Source of the DNA: Streptomyces kurssanovii
GTDB taxonomy: Bacteria > Actinomycetota > Actinomycetes > Streptomycetales > Streptomycetaceae
Length of the DNA: 64,000 nt
Direction: 5' to 3'
Assembly: GCF_014649695.1 (NCBI RefSeq)
Contig: NZ_BMTN01000001.1
Location: 620,001-684,000 of the forward strand
The notes under the pieces were generated by a model. That model ran no database searches and was not told where the DNA came from. It saw only the letters and a list, made by a program, of their open reading frames with translations. The position numbers were made by a program, and so were the translations under genes. Positions 47,313 through 57,497 of the stretch are shown here, piece after piece (positions within the stretch are counted from its first letter, which is position 1; each line of letters opens with the position of its first letter).

Positions 47313-48947
47313 CTAGAGCGCGACGTCCCCGCACAGGTGAACCTCGAGGCCGAGCTCGGCGAAGAGCGCGGCCTTGGCCCGCAGCGCCTTGTCCGCGGTC
47401 TCCGCGTCCGGCGCGTATGCCACGTTCAGGTGGTTTGCGCGGTGGCGGGCCATGAACTGGTCGCGGCTGACACCGTGGAGTACGGCGTGCATGATCGGCC
47501 ACTGCCGGTTCGTCGCCTCGAGCCTGCGCTGCGTCTCCTCCTCCGGCAGTTCCACCGCGCTCGCCCGGCCCATGTCGACGTGGAGCTTCCCGTCCATCAG
47601 GAAGACCCGCGACCAGACGACCTCACCCGGCTTGGAGACGCCGCTGAGCGTGCCGCCGCCGAGCGGGAAGAACATGGGCGGCTGGCGCATGCTCCACGAC
47701 TTGTCGTACCCGCCGTTGTGGGACGCGGGCACGGAGCCCGAGATCTCGAAGACCCATACGAACCGGCCCTCGTACTCCTCGCCCCACCGGATGTCGTGCA
47801 GTGTCGTGGCAGGGTCGAGCCCCATCGCCGTCCAGATCCGGTTGGTGACCAGGGAGTCGACGGCCACGCCCTCGTCGACCTCGTTGAAGTGCGGCAGCGG
47901 CGCTCCCGCGTACAGCTCGCGCGCGCCGTCGCGGCTGAGCACCGGCGGCCGCTGGACGTTGTTGAGCAGGCCCTCCGCCAGGTCGCTCGCCGGGACCATG
48001 TCCTTGAGGCCCTGCTGGTACTGGATGCCGACGGCGTCGAGACCGAAGTCGTCGGAGATCCGCAGCGCTGCTATGTACATCTTGAACTGGCTGAGCAGCT
48101 GGGCGTCGGTGAGCTCCGTCGCCTCGTCCGTGCCGGTGTGGAAGGTCATCCCCGCCTTGTCGAGCCACACCCGCACGGCCTGGGCCTCCTCGTCGGAGAC
48201 CTTTCGCATCTCGGCCACCAGGGCGCTCTGGGACAGGCGCTCCTTGTAGACGCCCAGGGGATTGAGCAGCTCGTCGTCGATGATGGCGTTGTACATGCCC
48301 ATGCAGCCCTCGTCGAAGACGCCGATGATCGCCTTCTCCTCGCGCAGCTGCCGGGCCAGCGCCACACCCAGCTCGGTCTCCGGGTCCTCGGGGAGGGCCG
48401 GCAGGTCGCGGACGTGGCCGGTGTCGTGGACGAGGGTGCCGGTCTCCAGCCAGGTGCGCAGTCCCCGCCGCGCCCACTCGTCGGTGAAGTCGACGCTCCA
48501 CAGGACCGAGTAGGCGATGTCCGCCTTGGTGAGGCTGCCCGCGAGGTTCAGCAGGCCGACCAGGCCCGGGTACTCGCCGTTCCAGTTGGCGACGATCAGG
48601 ATCGGCCCGGGGTGGCTGCGCAGGCCGGCGATCACGTGGTGGCTGTACTGCCAGACGCCCTCGACGACGATCAGCGGGGCGTCCCTGGGGATGTTCTTGA
48701 AGACCTCGATGCCGGCGCGCTGGCTGTCGATGAAGCCGTGGCCCTTCTCGGGGTCGAACTCGTGTCCGCGCCGGACCTGCCGGCCGAGATCGGCGAGCGC
48801 CGCGGCCAGGTCGCTCTCGAGCTTCTGCTGCGCGGGCCAGCAGGTGGTGTTGGCTCTGGGGCGCAGGTCGCCGCTGGCCACGGTGTAGACGGTGCCCGGC
48901 TCCGCGGCGGGTGCCCGGTGCGGCTCGGGGAGGGTGTAGGAGGTCAT
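47313..48947 (-). CDS. L-fucose/D-arabinose isomerase-family protein (FucI-like)
   Basis: 544 aa, near the usual size for FucI/AraA-like isomerases. Visible family features: 'NWNGEYPGLVGLLNLAGSL' in the N-terminal domain; metal-site regions 'VFDEGCMGMYNAIIDDELL' (Glu) and 'FNEVDEG' (Asp); and a C-terminal 'RHRANHLNVAY' carrying the His ligand. Converts an aldose to a ketose; family members interconvert L-fucose/L-fuculose and also D-arabinose/D-ribulose. It follows an FGGY kinase gene by 63 nt on the same strand, giving an aldose-ketose-ketose phosphate route. The substrate is inferred as D-arabinose from the GH172 neighbour. Confidence 0.83.
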   Translation of the reverse strand: MTSYTLPEPHRAPAAEPGTVYTVASGDLRPRANTTCWPAQQKLESDLAAALADLGRQVRRGHEFDPEKGHGFIDSQRAGIEVFKNIPRDAPLIVVEGVWQYSHHVIAGLRSHPGPILIVANWNGEYPGLVGLLNLAGSLTKADIAYSVLWSVDFTDEWARRGLRTWLETGTLVHDTGHVRDLPALPEDPETELGVALARQLREEKAIIGVFDEGCMGMYNAIIDDELLNPLGVYKERLSQSALVAEMRKVSDEEAQAVRVWLDKAGMTFHTGTDEATELTDAQLLSQFKMYIAALRISDDFGLDAVGIQYQQGLKDMVPASDLAEGLLNNVQRPPVLSRDGARELYAGAPLPHFNEVDEGVAVDSLVTNRIWTAMGLDPATTLHDIRWGEEYEGRFVWVFEISGSVPASHNGGYDKSWSMRQPPMFFPLGGGTLSGVSKPGEVVWSRVFLMDGKLHVDMGRASAVELPEEETQRRLEATNRQWPIMHAVLHGVSRDQFMARHRANHLNVAYAPDAETADKALRAKAALFAELGLEVHLCGDVAL

Positions 48948-49010
48948 GCGCTCTCGGTCTCCGTAGTGTGTTGCGGGAGGTACGGGGTGGGCCGGATGGG
49001 TTTCCCGGGT

Positions 49011-50489
49011 TCAGCGGTCCTGAAGTGCGGCGAGCGAGTGGACGACAGCGGCGGTGTCCGGGTAGAGCCGGCGGTAGAGCGCGTACAGCTCGTCGTACCG
49101 CGCGGTGTTCTCCGCCCTGGGTGTCACGGTCCGCCGGACGGGGTTCCACTCGTCGACGGACGCGTCGGTGACCAGCTGCGCGGCCAGCAGTGCGCCGCCG
49201 TAGCTCGCGCCGATGGACGTCGACCGCAGCTCCTGCGGTCTGCCGGTGATGTCGGAGACGATCTGGGTCCACAGGGCGCCCTGGGTGCCGCCGCCGACGG
49301 CCACCACCCGGCGGATGTCGCCGCCGGCGGCCTCGAGGACCTCGATGTTGTGGCGGACACCGAAGCCGGTGGCCTCGAGCGCGGCACGGTAGAGGTCGCC
49401 CCGCGTGTGGGACAGGGTCAGCCCCGCGATGACGCCGCGGGCCTCGGGGTCCATGACGGGGGTCCGCTCGCCGGAGAAGTACGGCAGCATCAGCAGGCCG
49501 TTGGCGCCGGGGCCCGCCGCTTCCGCGAGGCTCAGCAGCTCGGGATGGTCCGCGGCGCCCACCAGGTCGCGCAGCCAGTTCGTCACTGCGCCGGAGGTGG
49601 CCATGCCGCCGGCGAGGTTGCGGGTGCCGGGAAGCGCTCCCACGGTGCCCCACAGGGACGGGCTGGTCAGCGGCTCCGGCACCGTGTGGATCAGGAACAT
49701 CGTCGTGCCGTACATCAGCATCAGATCGCCGGTCCGCTGGGCGCCGACGCTCAGCGCCTCCGCCCAGGCGTCGATGGTGCCCGTGGTGACGGGGATGCCG
49801 GCGGGCAGGTTCGCCGCGCGTGCCGCTCCGGCGGTGAGCACGCCGGCCGGCTCGCCGGACCAGGCGAGGGCGGGCAGTTCGATGCCGGGGGCCACGGCCT
49901 GTGCCCAGGGCGTGTACCACTCCTGTGCCGTCGTGTCGTACAGCGGCGTGCACTGGCTGGCCGAGTGATGGTCGAGGACGTAGGTGCCGGTGAGCTTGCG
50001 CACCAGCCAGGAACTCGGCATGTACAGGCGGCGTGCCCGGGCGTACAGCTCGGGCTCCTCCTCGGCGATCCACGCGATCTTCGGGCCGGCCGCCTGGGTG
50101 GTGAGGGCGGAGCCGCAGCGGGCGAGGATCTCCTCGCCGCCCAGTTGCTCGTCGAGGCGTTCGATCTGGCGGACGGCGCGGGTGTCGACCCCGTACAGCA
50201 CGGCCGGGCGCAGGGGCTCGTCGTGCTCGTCGGTGAGCAGGACGCACGGGCCCATGCCGCTGACGCCCACGGCGATCACGGCGGCGTCGGCAGGGGCGGT
50301 CAGCTCCCGCGTCAGCTCGGTGAACTCACGCCACCAGACGGCGGCGTCCATCTCGAACCGCCCGGGACCGGGGCGTGCGGGGGTGTGCTCCCTGACGGCA
50401 GAGCGCAGCAGCGTGCCGTCGAGTCCGACGAGGACCCCCTTGCTGCTGGACGTGCCGATGTCCACACCGATGACTGCGTTGCGAAGCAT
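49011..50489 (-). CDS. FGGY-family carbohydrate kinase (ribulokinase/xylulokinase-like)
   Basis: 492 aa from ATG 50489 (MLRNAVIGVDIGTSSSKG), the natural FGGY start; upstream codons are not conserved. The phosphate-1 loop 'GVDIGTSSSKG', the FGGY signature region 'MLPYFSGERTPVMDPEARGVIAGL' and the C-terminal 'AVGGGTQGALWTQIVSDI' adenosine loop are all present. Phosphorylates a ketopentose or related sugar; paired with the downstream isomerase. Two LacI-type palindromes lie 16 and 120 nt upstream, shared with the divergent GH172 operon. Confidence 0.9.
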   Translation of the reverse strand: MLRNAVIGVDIGTSSSKGVLVGLDGTLLRSAVREHTPARPGPGRFEMDAAVWWREFTELTRELTAPADAAVIAVGVSGMGPCVLLTDEHDEPLRPAVLYGVDTRAVRQIERLDEQLGGEEILARCGSALTTQAAGPKIAWIAEEEPELYARARRLYMPSSWLVRKLTGTYVLDHHSASQCTPLYDTTAQEWYTPWAQAVAPGIELPALAWSGEPAGVLTAGAARAANLPAGIPVTTGTIDAWAEALSVGAQRTGDLMLMYGTTMFLIHTVPEPLTSPSLWGTVGALPGTRNLAGGMATSGAVTNWLRDLVGAADHPELLSLAEAAGPGANGLLMLPYFSGERTPVMDPEARGVIAGLTLSHTRGDLYRAALEATGFGVRHNIEVLEAAGGDIRRVVAVGGGTQGALWTQIVSDITGRPQELRSTSIGASYGGALLAAQLVTDASVDEWNPVRRTVTPRAENTARYDELYALYRRLYPDTAAVVHSLAALQDR

Positions 50490-50504
50490 GGCGTGCACGC
50501 TGGC

Positions 50505-50518
50505 AGAAATCGATTTCA
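50505..50518. promoter_or_regulatory. LacI-type operator 1 in the kinase/GH172 divergent promoter
   Basis: Contains the perfect 12-bp palindrome GAAATCGATTTC (50506-50517), 16 nt from the kinase start. Same motif family as 50609, 58680 and 58829. Confidence 0.75.
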
Positions 50519-50608
50519 GCGTCAAGCCCGCCGTATCGGATCCCTGCATAATCGCAGAATCTTGCCCTGGATGCCTTGACACGGTCGGGGCCTGTACCTA
50601 CTTTGCCG

Positions 50609-50622
50609 TGAAATGGATTTCA
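50609..50622. promoter_or_regulatory. LacI-type operator 2 in the kinase/GH172 divergent promoter
   Basis: TGAAATGGATTTCA: 6-bp perfect arms with a GG centre, 104 nt from operator 1. It lies ~103 nt upstream of the GH172 start. The spacing would allow looping by a tetrameric or paired repressor. Confidence 0.75.
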
Positions 50623-50725
50623 GGCGTCGCAGCGACGTACTCGGTCCTTTCCCGCGTTCCCCGCCGGCAGTTGCGGCGCGCGGTGCACATCCAAGAACCT
50701 CACCCCCGCGAGAGCAGACAGAACC

Positions 50726-51817
<1,092 letters not shown>

Positions 51818-51935
51818 CGGCCACGGTGAGCCCCGGGGCCGACGACCGCGCCCCCGACCCCCCCCGTACGACCCGCACCAGGAACACACCCCCCCACGCT
51901 CCCACCTCTCCCTCACCTCCGACAGGAGCGCGCGC

Positions 51936-53300
51936 ATGCTCCAGCACGGCAACGACGCCGGGCATCCGGCCCCGACACGCCGCCGTTTCCTCACCGCGCT
52001 GGCCGGCGCGGGCGTCGCCACCGCGGCGTCCGGCCTGCTCAGCGGCTGCGGCACGGCCCAGGCGAAGGACGGCCCCCTGCAGTTCTGGAACTTCTACGGA
52101 CCGCAACGATCGCCCGACCCGGCCGTCAACGCCCAGTCCAAGTGGTTCGTCGACATGGTCGACAAGTGGAACTCCACCCACAAGACCAAGATCGAACTGG
52201 TCTACCTCCCGCAGCCGACCTACCTCAACGGTTTCAAGCTGCCCTCCGCCTTCGCCACCGGCCAGGGCCCGGACATCTTCCTGCTCAGCCCCGGCGACTT
52301 CCTGCGCTACTACAACGGCGGCGTCCTCGCGGACCTCACCCCGCACATGGACAAGGAGGCCGTCGCCGACTTCGGCACCGCGCTCGACAGCCGCACCGTC
52401 GACGGCAAGGTCTACGCCCTCCCCATGGAGGTCGAACCGCTGTCGATGTTCTACGCCGTCGACGCCTGGGAGAAGGCCGGACTGTCCGAGGCCGACATCC
52501 CCACCACGTGGGACCAGATGCTCGACATCGGCGACAAGCTGCGCACGAAGACCCGGGCCGGCCTCGTCTTCGAGACCAACCCCGGCTACTACCAGAACTT
52601 CACCTGGTACCCGTGGATGTGGCAGGGCGGCGGTGACGTCCTCGACAAGCAGGGCAACGTCGCCTTCGACTCGCCGGCCACCCGCCAGGCCCTGCAGTTC
52701 TGGCAGGACTCCGTACGCCACGGCATCACGCCGCGGACCCTGCCCGCCGCCGGAGACGTCATCAGCGCCTTCAAGGCCGGGAACGTCGCGATGTGGCAGC
52801 AGGGCATCTGGCAGGTCTCCAGCTTCAAGGCGTACGCCCCCGACTACCGGTACGGCGTCTTCAAGCTCCCCGCGCCCGAGGGCGGCGAATACACCACCGC
52901 ACTCGGCGGCTGGTCCTTCTGCGCCAACGCGCAGGGCCGCAACCCGGACGCCGCGGCCGAGTTCTGCGCCTGGGCGCTCGGATCCATGAGCGACGACTCC
53001 ATCGACCGGATGGTCGACTGGTGCACCCGCGCCAAGTCGGACGTGGCTCCCCGCGCCACCGCCCTCGAACGCGGCGCCGCCAAGGGCGGCTACGACTCCG
53101 AGGCGATGAAGAAGTTCAAGGACGAGGTGTTCCCCGGCGGCCGCGCGGAACCGCGCTACCCACCGGTCGTCTACAAGGCGATCTCCGACGCCATCCAGGG
53201 CACCATGCTCGCCGGCCGCGGTGTGGCGAGTGAGACAGAAAGAGCCGCCGAGTCGATCGCGGCCTACGCCAAGAGCTACCAGGGGGCGAGCCTGATATGA
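51936..53300 (+). CDS. ABC sugar-binding lipoprotein (family 1 extracellular solute-binding)
   Basis: 454 aa from ATG 51936 with GACAGGAG upstream. The N-terminus combines a twin-arginine motif (TRRRFLTALAGAG) with a lipobox Leu-Leu-Ser-Gly-Cys at about residue 36, so it is a Tat-type lipoprotein. The mature region is MalE/UgpB-like: 'LPSAFATGQGPDIFLLSPGDF' and 'VYALPMEVEPLSMFYAVDAWEKAGL'. Starts 118 nt after the GH172 gene and its stop overlaps the first permease start (ATGA). Confidence 0.92.
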   Translation: MLQHGNDAGHPAPTRRRFLTALAGAGVATAASGLLSGCGTAQAKDGPLQFWNFYGPQRSPDPAVNAQSKWFVDMVDKWNSTHKTKIELVYLPQPTYLNGFKLPSAFATGQGPDIFLLSPGDFLRYYNGGVLADLTPHMDKEAVADFGTALDSRTVDGKVYALPMEVEPLSMFYAVDAWEKAGLSEADIPTTWDQMLDIGDKLRTKTRAGLVFETNPGYYQNFTWYPWMWQGGGDVLDKQGNVAFDSPATRQALQFWQDSVRHGITPRTLPAAGDVISAFKAGNVAMWQQGIWQVSSFKAYAPDYRYGVFKLPAPEGGEYTTALGGWSFCANAQGRNPDAAAEFCAWALGSMSDDSIDRMVDWCTRAKSDVAPRATALERGAAKGGYDSEAMKKFKDEVFPGGRAEPRYPPVVYKAISDAIQGTMLAGRGVASETERAAESIAAYAKSYQGASLI

Positions 53301-54259
53301 GCAGTGTCGCCGCACAGGACCACCGGCCCGCCGCCGCGCCCGCGGCCCCGGCGCCACCACCGCCACGGCGCGGGCTCGGCCGCAAGCAGCGCGAGTGGAT
53401 CGCCGCCGGTCTCTTCCTCGCGCCGGACGCCATCGGCCTGACGCTCTTCGTCGCCATCCCGATGGTGCTCTCGATTCTCCTGAGCTTCTTCCAGGTCAGC
53501 GGCTTCGGCAGCTACGAGTGGATCGGGCTCGGCAACTACGAGCGCATGATGAACGACCCGCTGTTCTGGGACTCGATGAAGGTCACCGGCCTGTACGTGG
53601 TGATCCTCGTCCCCGTCCTGTTCTGCGTGAGCCTCGGCCTCGGGCTGCTCGTCAAGCAGAAGCTCCCCGGCATGGGGGCCTACCGCACCGCGCTCTTCCT
53701 GCCCTACGTCGTCAGCCTCGTCGTCGTCGGCGTGCTGTGGAAGTTCCTCCTCGACGAGCAGGTCGGCGCGGTCAACCGGGCCATGCGGGCGATCGGGCTC
53801 GAGGGGGAGTCCTGGCTCGGCGACCCCACCCTCGCGCTGGGCTGCGTCATCGCCGTCATGGTGTGGGTGATGATGGGCTACTACATGATCATCTTCCTTG
53901 CGGGACTCCAGGAGATCCCCAAGGAGTACTACGAGGCCGCGAAGATCGACGGCGCAGGGCCGTGGACCACGTTCCGCACCATCACCTGGCCGCTGCTGCG
54001 CCCCACCAGCTTCTTCGTCCTGCTGATGTCGACGGTCGCCGCCATCACCGGCGGACTCGACCTGATCTTCGTCCTCACCAACGGCGGCCCCGCCAACGGC
54101 ACCTCGCTGGCGATCTTCTACATCTACCAGCAGGCGTTCGGATTCGGGGAGTACGGCTACGCGTCGGCGATGGGCTCGTTCCTGGTGCTGATCATGGTCC
54201 TCTGCTCCGCGGTGATCTTCAAGCTCACGAGAGGCGGGAGGTTCGACGATGGCGAGTGA
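53297..54259 (+). CDS. ABC sugar transporter permease, MalF/UgpA type
   Basis: 320 aa, ATG overlapping the binding-protein stop. Six predicted membrane helices after a Pro/Ala-rich 35-residue tail. The EAA loop reads 'EYYEAAKIDGAGPWTTFRTITWPLL', standard for CUT1 importers. Works with the next permease; its 3' end overlaps that gene by 11 nt. Confidence 0.93.
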   Translation: MSSVAAQDHRPAAAPAAPAPPPPRRGLGRKQREWIAAGLFLAPDAIGLTLFVAIPMVLSILLSFFQVSGFGSYEWIGLGNYERMMNDPLFWDSMKVTGLYVVILVPVLFCVSLGLGLLVKQKLPGMGAYRTALFLPYVVSLVVVGVLWKFLLDEQVGAVNRAMRAIGLEGESWLGDPTLALGCVIAVMVWVMMGYYMIIFLAGLQEIPKEYYEAAKIDGAGPWTTFRTITWPLLRPTSFFVLLMSTVAAITGGLDLIFVLTNGGPANGTSLAIFYIYQQAFGFGEYGYASAMGSFLVLIMVLCSAVIFKLTRGGRFDDGE

Positions 54260-55091
54260 AGTGAATGCGGTGGGCGGCCGGCGGCTGTTCTCCGGACGTG
54301 TCGGACTGACCGCGCTGGCGGCCTTCGCGGCGGTCATCAGCATCCTGCCGGTGCTGTGGATGGTCTCCGCGGCCTTCAAGACGCGCTCCACGGTGACCGA
54401 CGGCAACCTGATCCCCACGGAGTTCACGATCCAGAACTTCGTCTACGTCTTCACCGAGGTCCCGTTCGTCCGCTACCTCTGGAACAGCTTCTTCATCTCG
54501 GCCGTCATCACGATCGCCGCGCTGCTGTTCCACTCGATGGCCGCGTACGCGCTGGCACGGCTGCGGTTCCCCGGCCGGGAGAAGATCTTCATGGCGATCT
54601 TCTCGACCCTCCTGGTCACCGCGCCCGTGGTGCTGATCCCGCTCTTCATCGTCGCCCGGGAGCTGGGCCTGCTCGACAGCTACGCGGGACTGATCATCCC
54701 GGCCATCTTCAACGCCTTCGGCATCTTCCTGCTCCGCCAGTTCTACCTGGGGCTGCCCAAGGAACTCGAGGAGGCGGCGGTCCTCGACGGGTGCGGTCAC
54801 TGGCGCGTCTACTGGAACATCGTCCTGCCGATGTCCCGGCCGATCCTCTCCGCACTGGCGGTGTTCTTCTTCCTCGCCAACTGGAACGCGTTCGTCTGGC
54901 CGCAGGTCGCCACCAGCGACCAGAGCCTGACCGTGGTCCAGCTCGGGATCGCCTCGTTCCAGACGCAGTACCTCTCCAACTGGAACTACATCCTGGCGGC
55001 GGCGACGGTCGCGGCTCTGCCGATGCTCGCGCTGTTCTTCACCTTCCAGCGGCAGATCGTCGATTCGATCAAGACGTCCGGCATGAAGTAG
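54249..55091 (+). CDS. ABC sugar transporter permease, MalG/UgpE type
   Basis: 280 aa, ATG 11 nt inside the previous gene. Six helices; EAA loop 'ELEEAAVLDGCGHWRVYWNIVLPMSRP'. CUT1 partner permease. No ATPase gene follows; in Streptomyces such importers usually borrow the shared ATPase MsiK encoded elsewhere. A strong hairpin 16 nt past the stop ends the operon. Confidence 0.93.
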   Translation: MASEVNAVGGRRLFSGRVGLTALAAFAAVISILPVLWMVSAAFKTRSTVTDGNLIPTEFTIQNFVYVFTEVPFVRYLWNSFFISAVITIAALLFHSMAAYALARLRFPGREKIFMAIFSTLLVTAPVVLIPLFIVARELGLLDSYAGLIIPAIFNAFGIFLLRQFYLGLPKELEEAAVLDGCGHWRVYWNIVLPMSRPILSALAVFFFLANWNAFVWPQVATSDQSLTVVQLGIASFQTQYLSNWNYILAAATVAALPMLALFFTFQRQIVDSIKTSGMK

Positions 55092-55106
55092 CCGCAGGTG
55101 TCGCGC

Positions 55107-55137
55107 CACGCGCCCCGGCCCCCGGCCGGGGCGCGTG
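55107..55137 (+). terminator. Terminator of the sugar-import operon
   Basis: Perfect 14-bp stem 55107-55120/55124-55137 with a 3-nt CCC loop, 16 nt after the permease stop. The right arm runs into the first unit of a 28-bp tandem repeat. Confidence 0.92.
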
Positions 55138-55216
55138 CCGTTGCCGGCGTACGTCCGGACGCGTGCCGTTGCCGGCGTACGTCCGGACGCGTGCCGTTGC
55201 CGGCGTACGTCCGGAG
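55133..55216. repeat. Three tandem 28-bp direct repeats
   Basis: Units at 55133-55160, 55161-55188 and 55189-55216; the first two are identical and the third differs only in its last base. Each contains the core GCCGGCGTACGTCCGGA. Lies between convergent genes, immediately after the operon terminator. No coding sense. Confidence 0.95.
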
Positions 55217-55222
55217 AGGCAT

Positions 55223-55873
55223 TCACCTCCCGGGCCCGGTGGCATACGCGAGCGGCGGTGCGATCGCCTGGGCGTCCGCTCCCTCCCCGACCCACAACCC
55301 GATGAACAGCGCGGCGGTCGCCTCCAACAGTCCGGCCCGCTCCAGGCCGCCCCCGGCCACAGGTTCACAGCCCGTATCCCTCACCAACTCGCTCACGAGC
55401 GCGAGCGCCGCCCCGTCGTCCCCGCAGACCGGAACGGCCAAGGGCCGACCGTCGAAGGCGGGCGGATTCATCCGCCACACGTCCTCGTGGCAGAGGTTGA
55501 ACGCCTTGACCACATGGGCGCCCGGTGCCGCCGCGGCCAGCCGCCGCGCGGCCGAAGGGCCGCCGTCCGTCAGCAGACGGAAACCCGGCCCCACCGGATT
55601 GGAGCAGTCGAGCAGCACCTTCCCGTCCAGGGCCGCGTGCAGCTCCCGCGCCACGTCCGCTCCCGCTCCGTAAGGCAGTGCGGCCAGCACCGCTTCACCG
55701 AACTCGGCCGCCATGCGCAGACTCCCGTGCCGCGCCCCGCCGCCCAGGCGCCCGGCGAGCCGCTGCGCTCCGCGCTCGTCCCTTCCTCCGACGGCCACCT
55801 CATGCCCTGCCCGCACCCAGTGCGTGGCGAGCGCGTCCGCCATGTTGCCCGTTCCCAGCACGCCGATCCGCAT
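55223..55873 (-). CDS. NADP-dependent F420-reductase-like oxidoreductase (NAD(P)-binding)
   Basis: 216 aa from ATG 55873. Rossmann fingerprint 'GVLGTGNMADALA' at the N-terminus and 'DCSNPVGPGF' plus 'VKAFNL' further on match the F420-dependent NADP reductase / NADP oxidoreductase coenzyme-F420 family (PF03807). Divergent from a HxlR regulator gene with a 76-nt gap, the usual arrangement for a HxlR-controlled target. Confidence 0.85.
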   Translation of the reverse strand: MRIGVLGTGNMADALATHWVRAGHEVAVGGRDERGAQRLAGRLGGGARHGSLRMAAEFGEAVLAALPYGAGADVARELHAALDGKVLLDCSNPVGPGFRLLTDGGPSAARRLAAAAPGAHVVKAFNLCHEDVWRMNPPAFDGRPLAVPVCGDDGAALALVSELVRDTGCEPVAGGGLERAGLLEATAALFIGLWVGEGADAQAIAPPLAYATGPGR

Positions 55874-55949
55874 CGAACGCCCCTCTCTCCGTGCTTGCTC
55901 TGCACCGTTCGGGACAACGCTAGAGAGCCCGTCAGGCACCATTCGGTAC

Positions 55950-56321
55950 GTGACGACCGACTCCTTCCTCGCCGACTGCCGGGCCCGCCTCGCCTTCGAC
56001 CTTCTCTCCAACACCTGGAGCGCCGTGGTGCTCTGGGCCCTGCGCGACGGCCCCGGGCGTCCGAGGGAACTGCGCGAGCGAATAGGCGGCATCAGCTCCA
56101 AAGTCCTCACCGAGACGTTGCGGCGCCTTCAGTTCAACGGGCTGGTGGAACGCCACGCGTATGCCGAAGCGCCGCCCCGGGTCGAGTACCGGCTCACCGC
56201 CCTGGGCCGGACGTTGCTGGTCCCCATCGAGGCGTTCGGCGCATGGGCATTCGAGCACGGCGACGAAGTCATGGCCGCCCAGGACCGCGAGGCCGCGTGC
56301 GCTCCCCGTCCTCAGCCGTGA
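55950..56321 (+). CDS. HxlR-family transcriptional regulator
   Basis: 123 aa from a GTG at 55950. Winged helix typical of HxlR: '[49 protein letters not shown]' followed by '[12 protein letters not shown]'. Probably senses redox or electrophile stress and controls the divergent oxidoreductase gene, as in many HxlR pairs. No conserved N-terminal Cys is evident before the HTH apart from one in 'ADCRAR', which could be the sensing residue. Confidence 0.85.
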   Translation: MTTDSFLADCRARLAFDLLSNTWSAVVLWALRDGPGRPRELRERIGGISSKVLTETLRRLQFNGLVERHAYAEAPPRVEYRLTALGRTLLVPIEAFGAWAFEHGDEVMAAQDREAACAPRPQP

Positions 56322-56376
56322 CCGACGCTCCAGAAATCCGTTTCGCGTCCCGGGGAGACACCCCTACTGTGGCGCG

Positions 56377-56910
56377 GTGACAACTCGGATGATCATTCTC
56401 AACGGTGGTTCCAGCTCTGGGAAGTCCGGGATCGTGCGGTGCCTCCAGGCCGTACTGCCGGATCCCTGGCTGGCGTTCGGGGTCGACTCGTTCGTCGACG
56501 CGCTGCCCGCGAGGATGCAGGCGTCGGACGCGGGGCTCGAGATCGCGCCGGACGGCCGAGTGAGCGTCGGCGCGGACTTCCGGGCACTGGAGGCGGCCTG
56601 GACCGAGGGCATCGTGGCGATGGCCGGTGCGGGCGCGCGAATCATCGTCGACGACGTCTTCCTCGGCGGCGCGGCGTCACAGCAGCGGTGGCAGAAGGCA
56701 CTTGGCGGACTGCCCGCGCTGTGGGTCGGCGTCAGATGCGAGAGCGCGGTCGCCGCGGGCCGCGAGATCGCACGGGGTGACCGTGCCCGGGGGATGGCCG
56801 CGTCTCAGGCGGACGCGGTTCACCAAGGGGTGACCTACGACGTGGAGGTCGACACGACGCACACCGAATCCCTGGCGTGTGCGCGCACGATCGCCGCCCA
56901 CGTCAGCTGA
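56377..56910 (+). CDS. Chloramphenicol 3-O-phosphotransferase-like kinase
   Basis: 177 aa from a GTG. The P-loop 'NGGSSSGKS' at the N-terminus, 'WLAFGVDSF' with the catalytic Asp, '[12 protein letters not shown]' and 'YDVEVDTTH' match the CPT family (PF07931), first known from Streptomyces venezuelae, whose enzyme is about 178 aa and phosphorylates the primary hydroxyl of chloramphenicol. By my recollection the resemblance extends over the whole length. No chloramphenicol biosynthetic genes are nearby, so it may be a stand-alone resistance gene or act on another substrate. Confidence 0.88.
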   Translation: MTTRMIILNGGSSSGKSGIVRCLQAVLPDPWLAFGVDSFVDALPARMQASDAGLEIAPDGRVSVGADFRALEAAWTEGIVAMAGAGARIIVDDVFLGGAASQQRWQKALGGLPALWVGVRCESAVAAGREIARGDRARGMAASQADAVHQGVTYDVEVDTTHTESLACARTIAAHVS

Positions 56911-56951
56911 TCGACGCTGTTGGACCTCAACGAACGCCGGGGGAGCAGACC

Positions 56952-57107
56952 GTGGGGGAAGAGCCGTCGCTCGGCGTGGTTCTGCTGGTGATGACGCTCG
57001 TGGGGGCGGGGGCTGCCGTGGTCGGCGGGGCTGTCATCGTTTCGATGATCGGACTCGTCCTCTGGGCGAAAACCTTGTGGCGGCGGAATGGCGGGGAAGG
57101 GGCCTGA
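56952..57107 (+). CDS. Possible small single-pass or hairpin membrane protein
   Basis: 51 aa from a GTG with GGGGGAG about 7 nt upstream. Starts VGEEPSLG, then a ~35-residue hydrophobic stretch rich in Val/Ala/Gly, then a short basic tail (LWRRNGGEGA). Good ribosome site and positive-inside tail favour a real gene, but no family is recognised and length is short. Confidence 0.4.
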   Translation: MGEEPSLGVVLLVMTLVGAGAAVVGGAVIVSMIGLVLWAKTLWRRNGGEGA

Positions 57108-57497
57108 CCGGCCACAGCCCCCGACCCCTCGGCCGGACCGAGCTGCCGCGCGCCCCAGGGCCGGACCGCCGTCCCGCATGGAGCGACCACCTGCCTGTAC
57201 GGGGCGGCCCCGCGCCCCGTCACCCACCCACGCGGGCCGGGCCCGGCCCGGCCCGTAGACGTCACGCACTCGCACGCGGCCAGGCCCGCGTACTCGCCCC
57301 CGGGGCGCACCTCCGCCGGCGGCCACGCCCCCCGAAGCGGCGGCACGGCGGCCACGCCCCGCAGGGGCGACATGCGGCCGGGACGGGCCATGCCCGAGAG
57401 CGTCACCCGCCGGGACCCGCCCGGCCGCCGGGACCCGCCCGGCCGTCCGGACCCGCCCGGCCGTCCGGACCCGCCCGGCCGTCCGGCCGGACCCGCG
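57108..57497. other. Intergenic stretch with repeats, no supported gene
   Basis: About 390 bases of extremely GC-rich sequence between the small membrane protein and the 3' end of the LacI gene. Contains CCGGGCCCGGCCC-like palindromic runs around 57235 and the 18-bp tandem repeats at 57413. Open frames here are low-complexity Gly/Pro/Arg and not credible. Confidence 0.5.
57413..57484. repeat. Four tandem 18-bp repeats
   Basis: Units GGACCCGCCCGGCCGTCC at 57431, 57449 and 57467, preceded by a variant at 57413 whose last bases differ. Ends 13 nt before the LacI stop codon on the minus strand. Could form secondary structure and act as the 3' end of the lacI transcript. Confidence 0.9.

Noticed and set aside
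55133-57484. CRISPR array at the tandem repeats
   Set aside because: Repeats are directly abutting without spacers and no cas genes are present.
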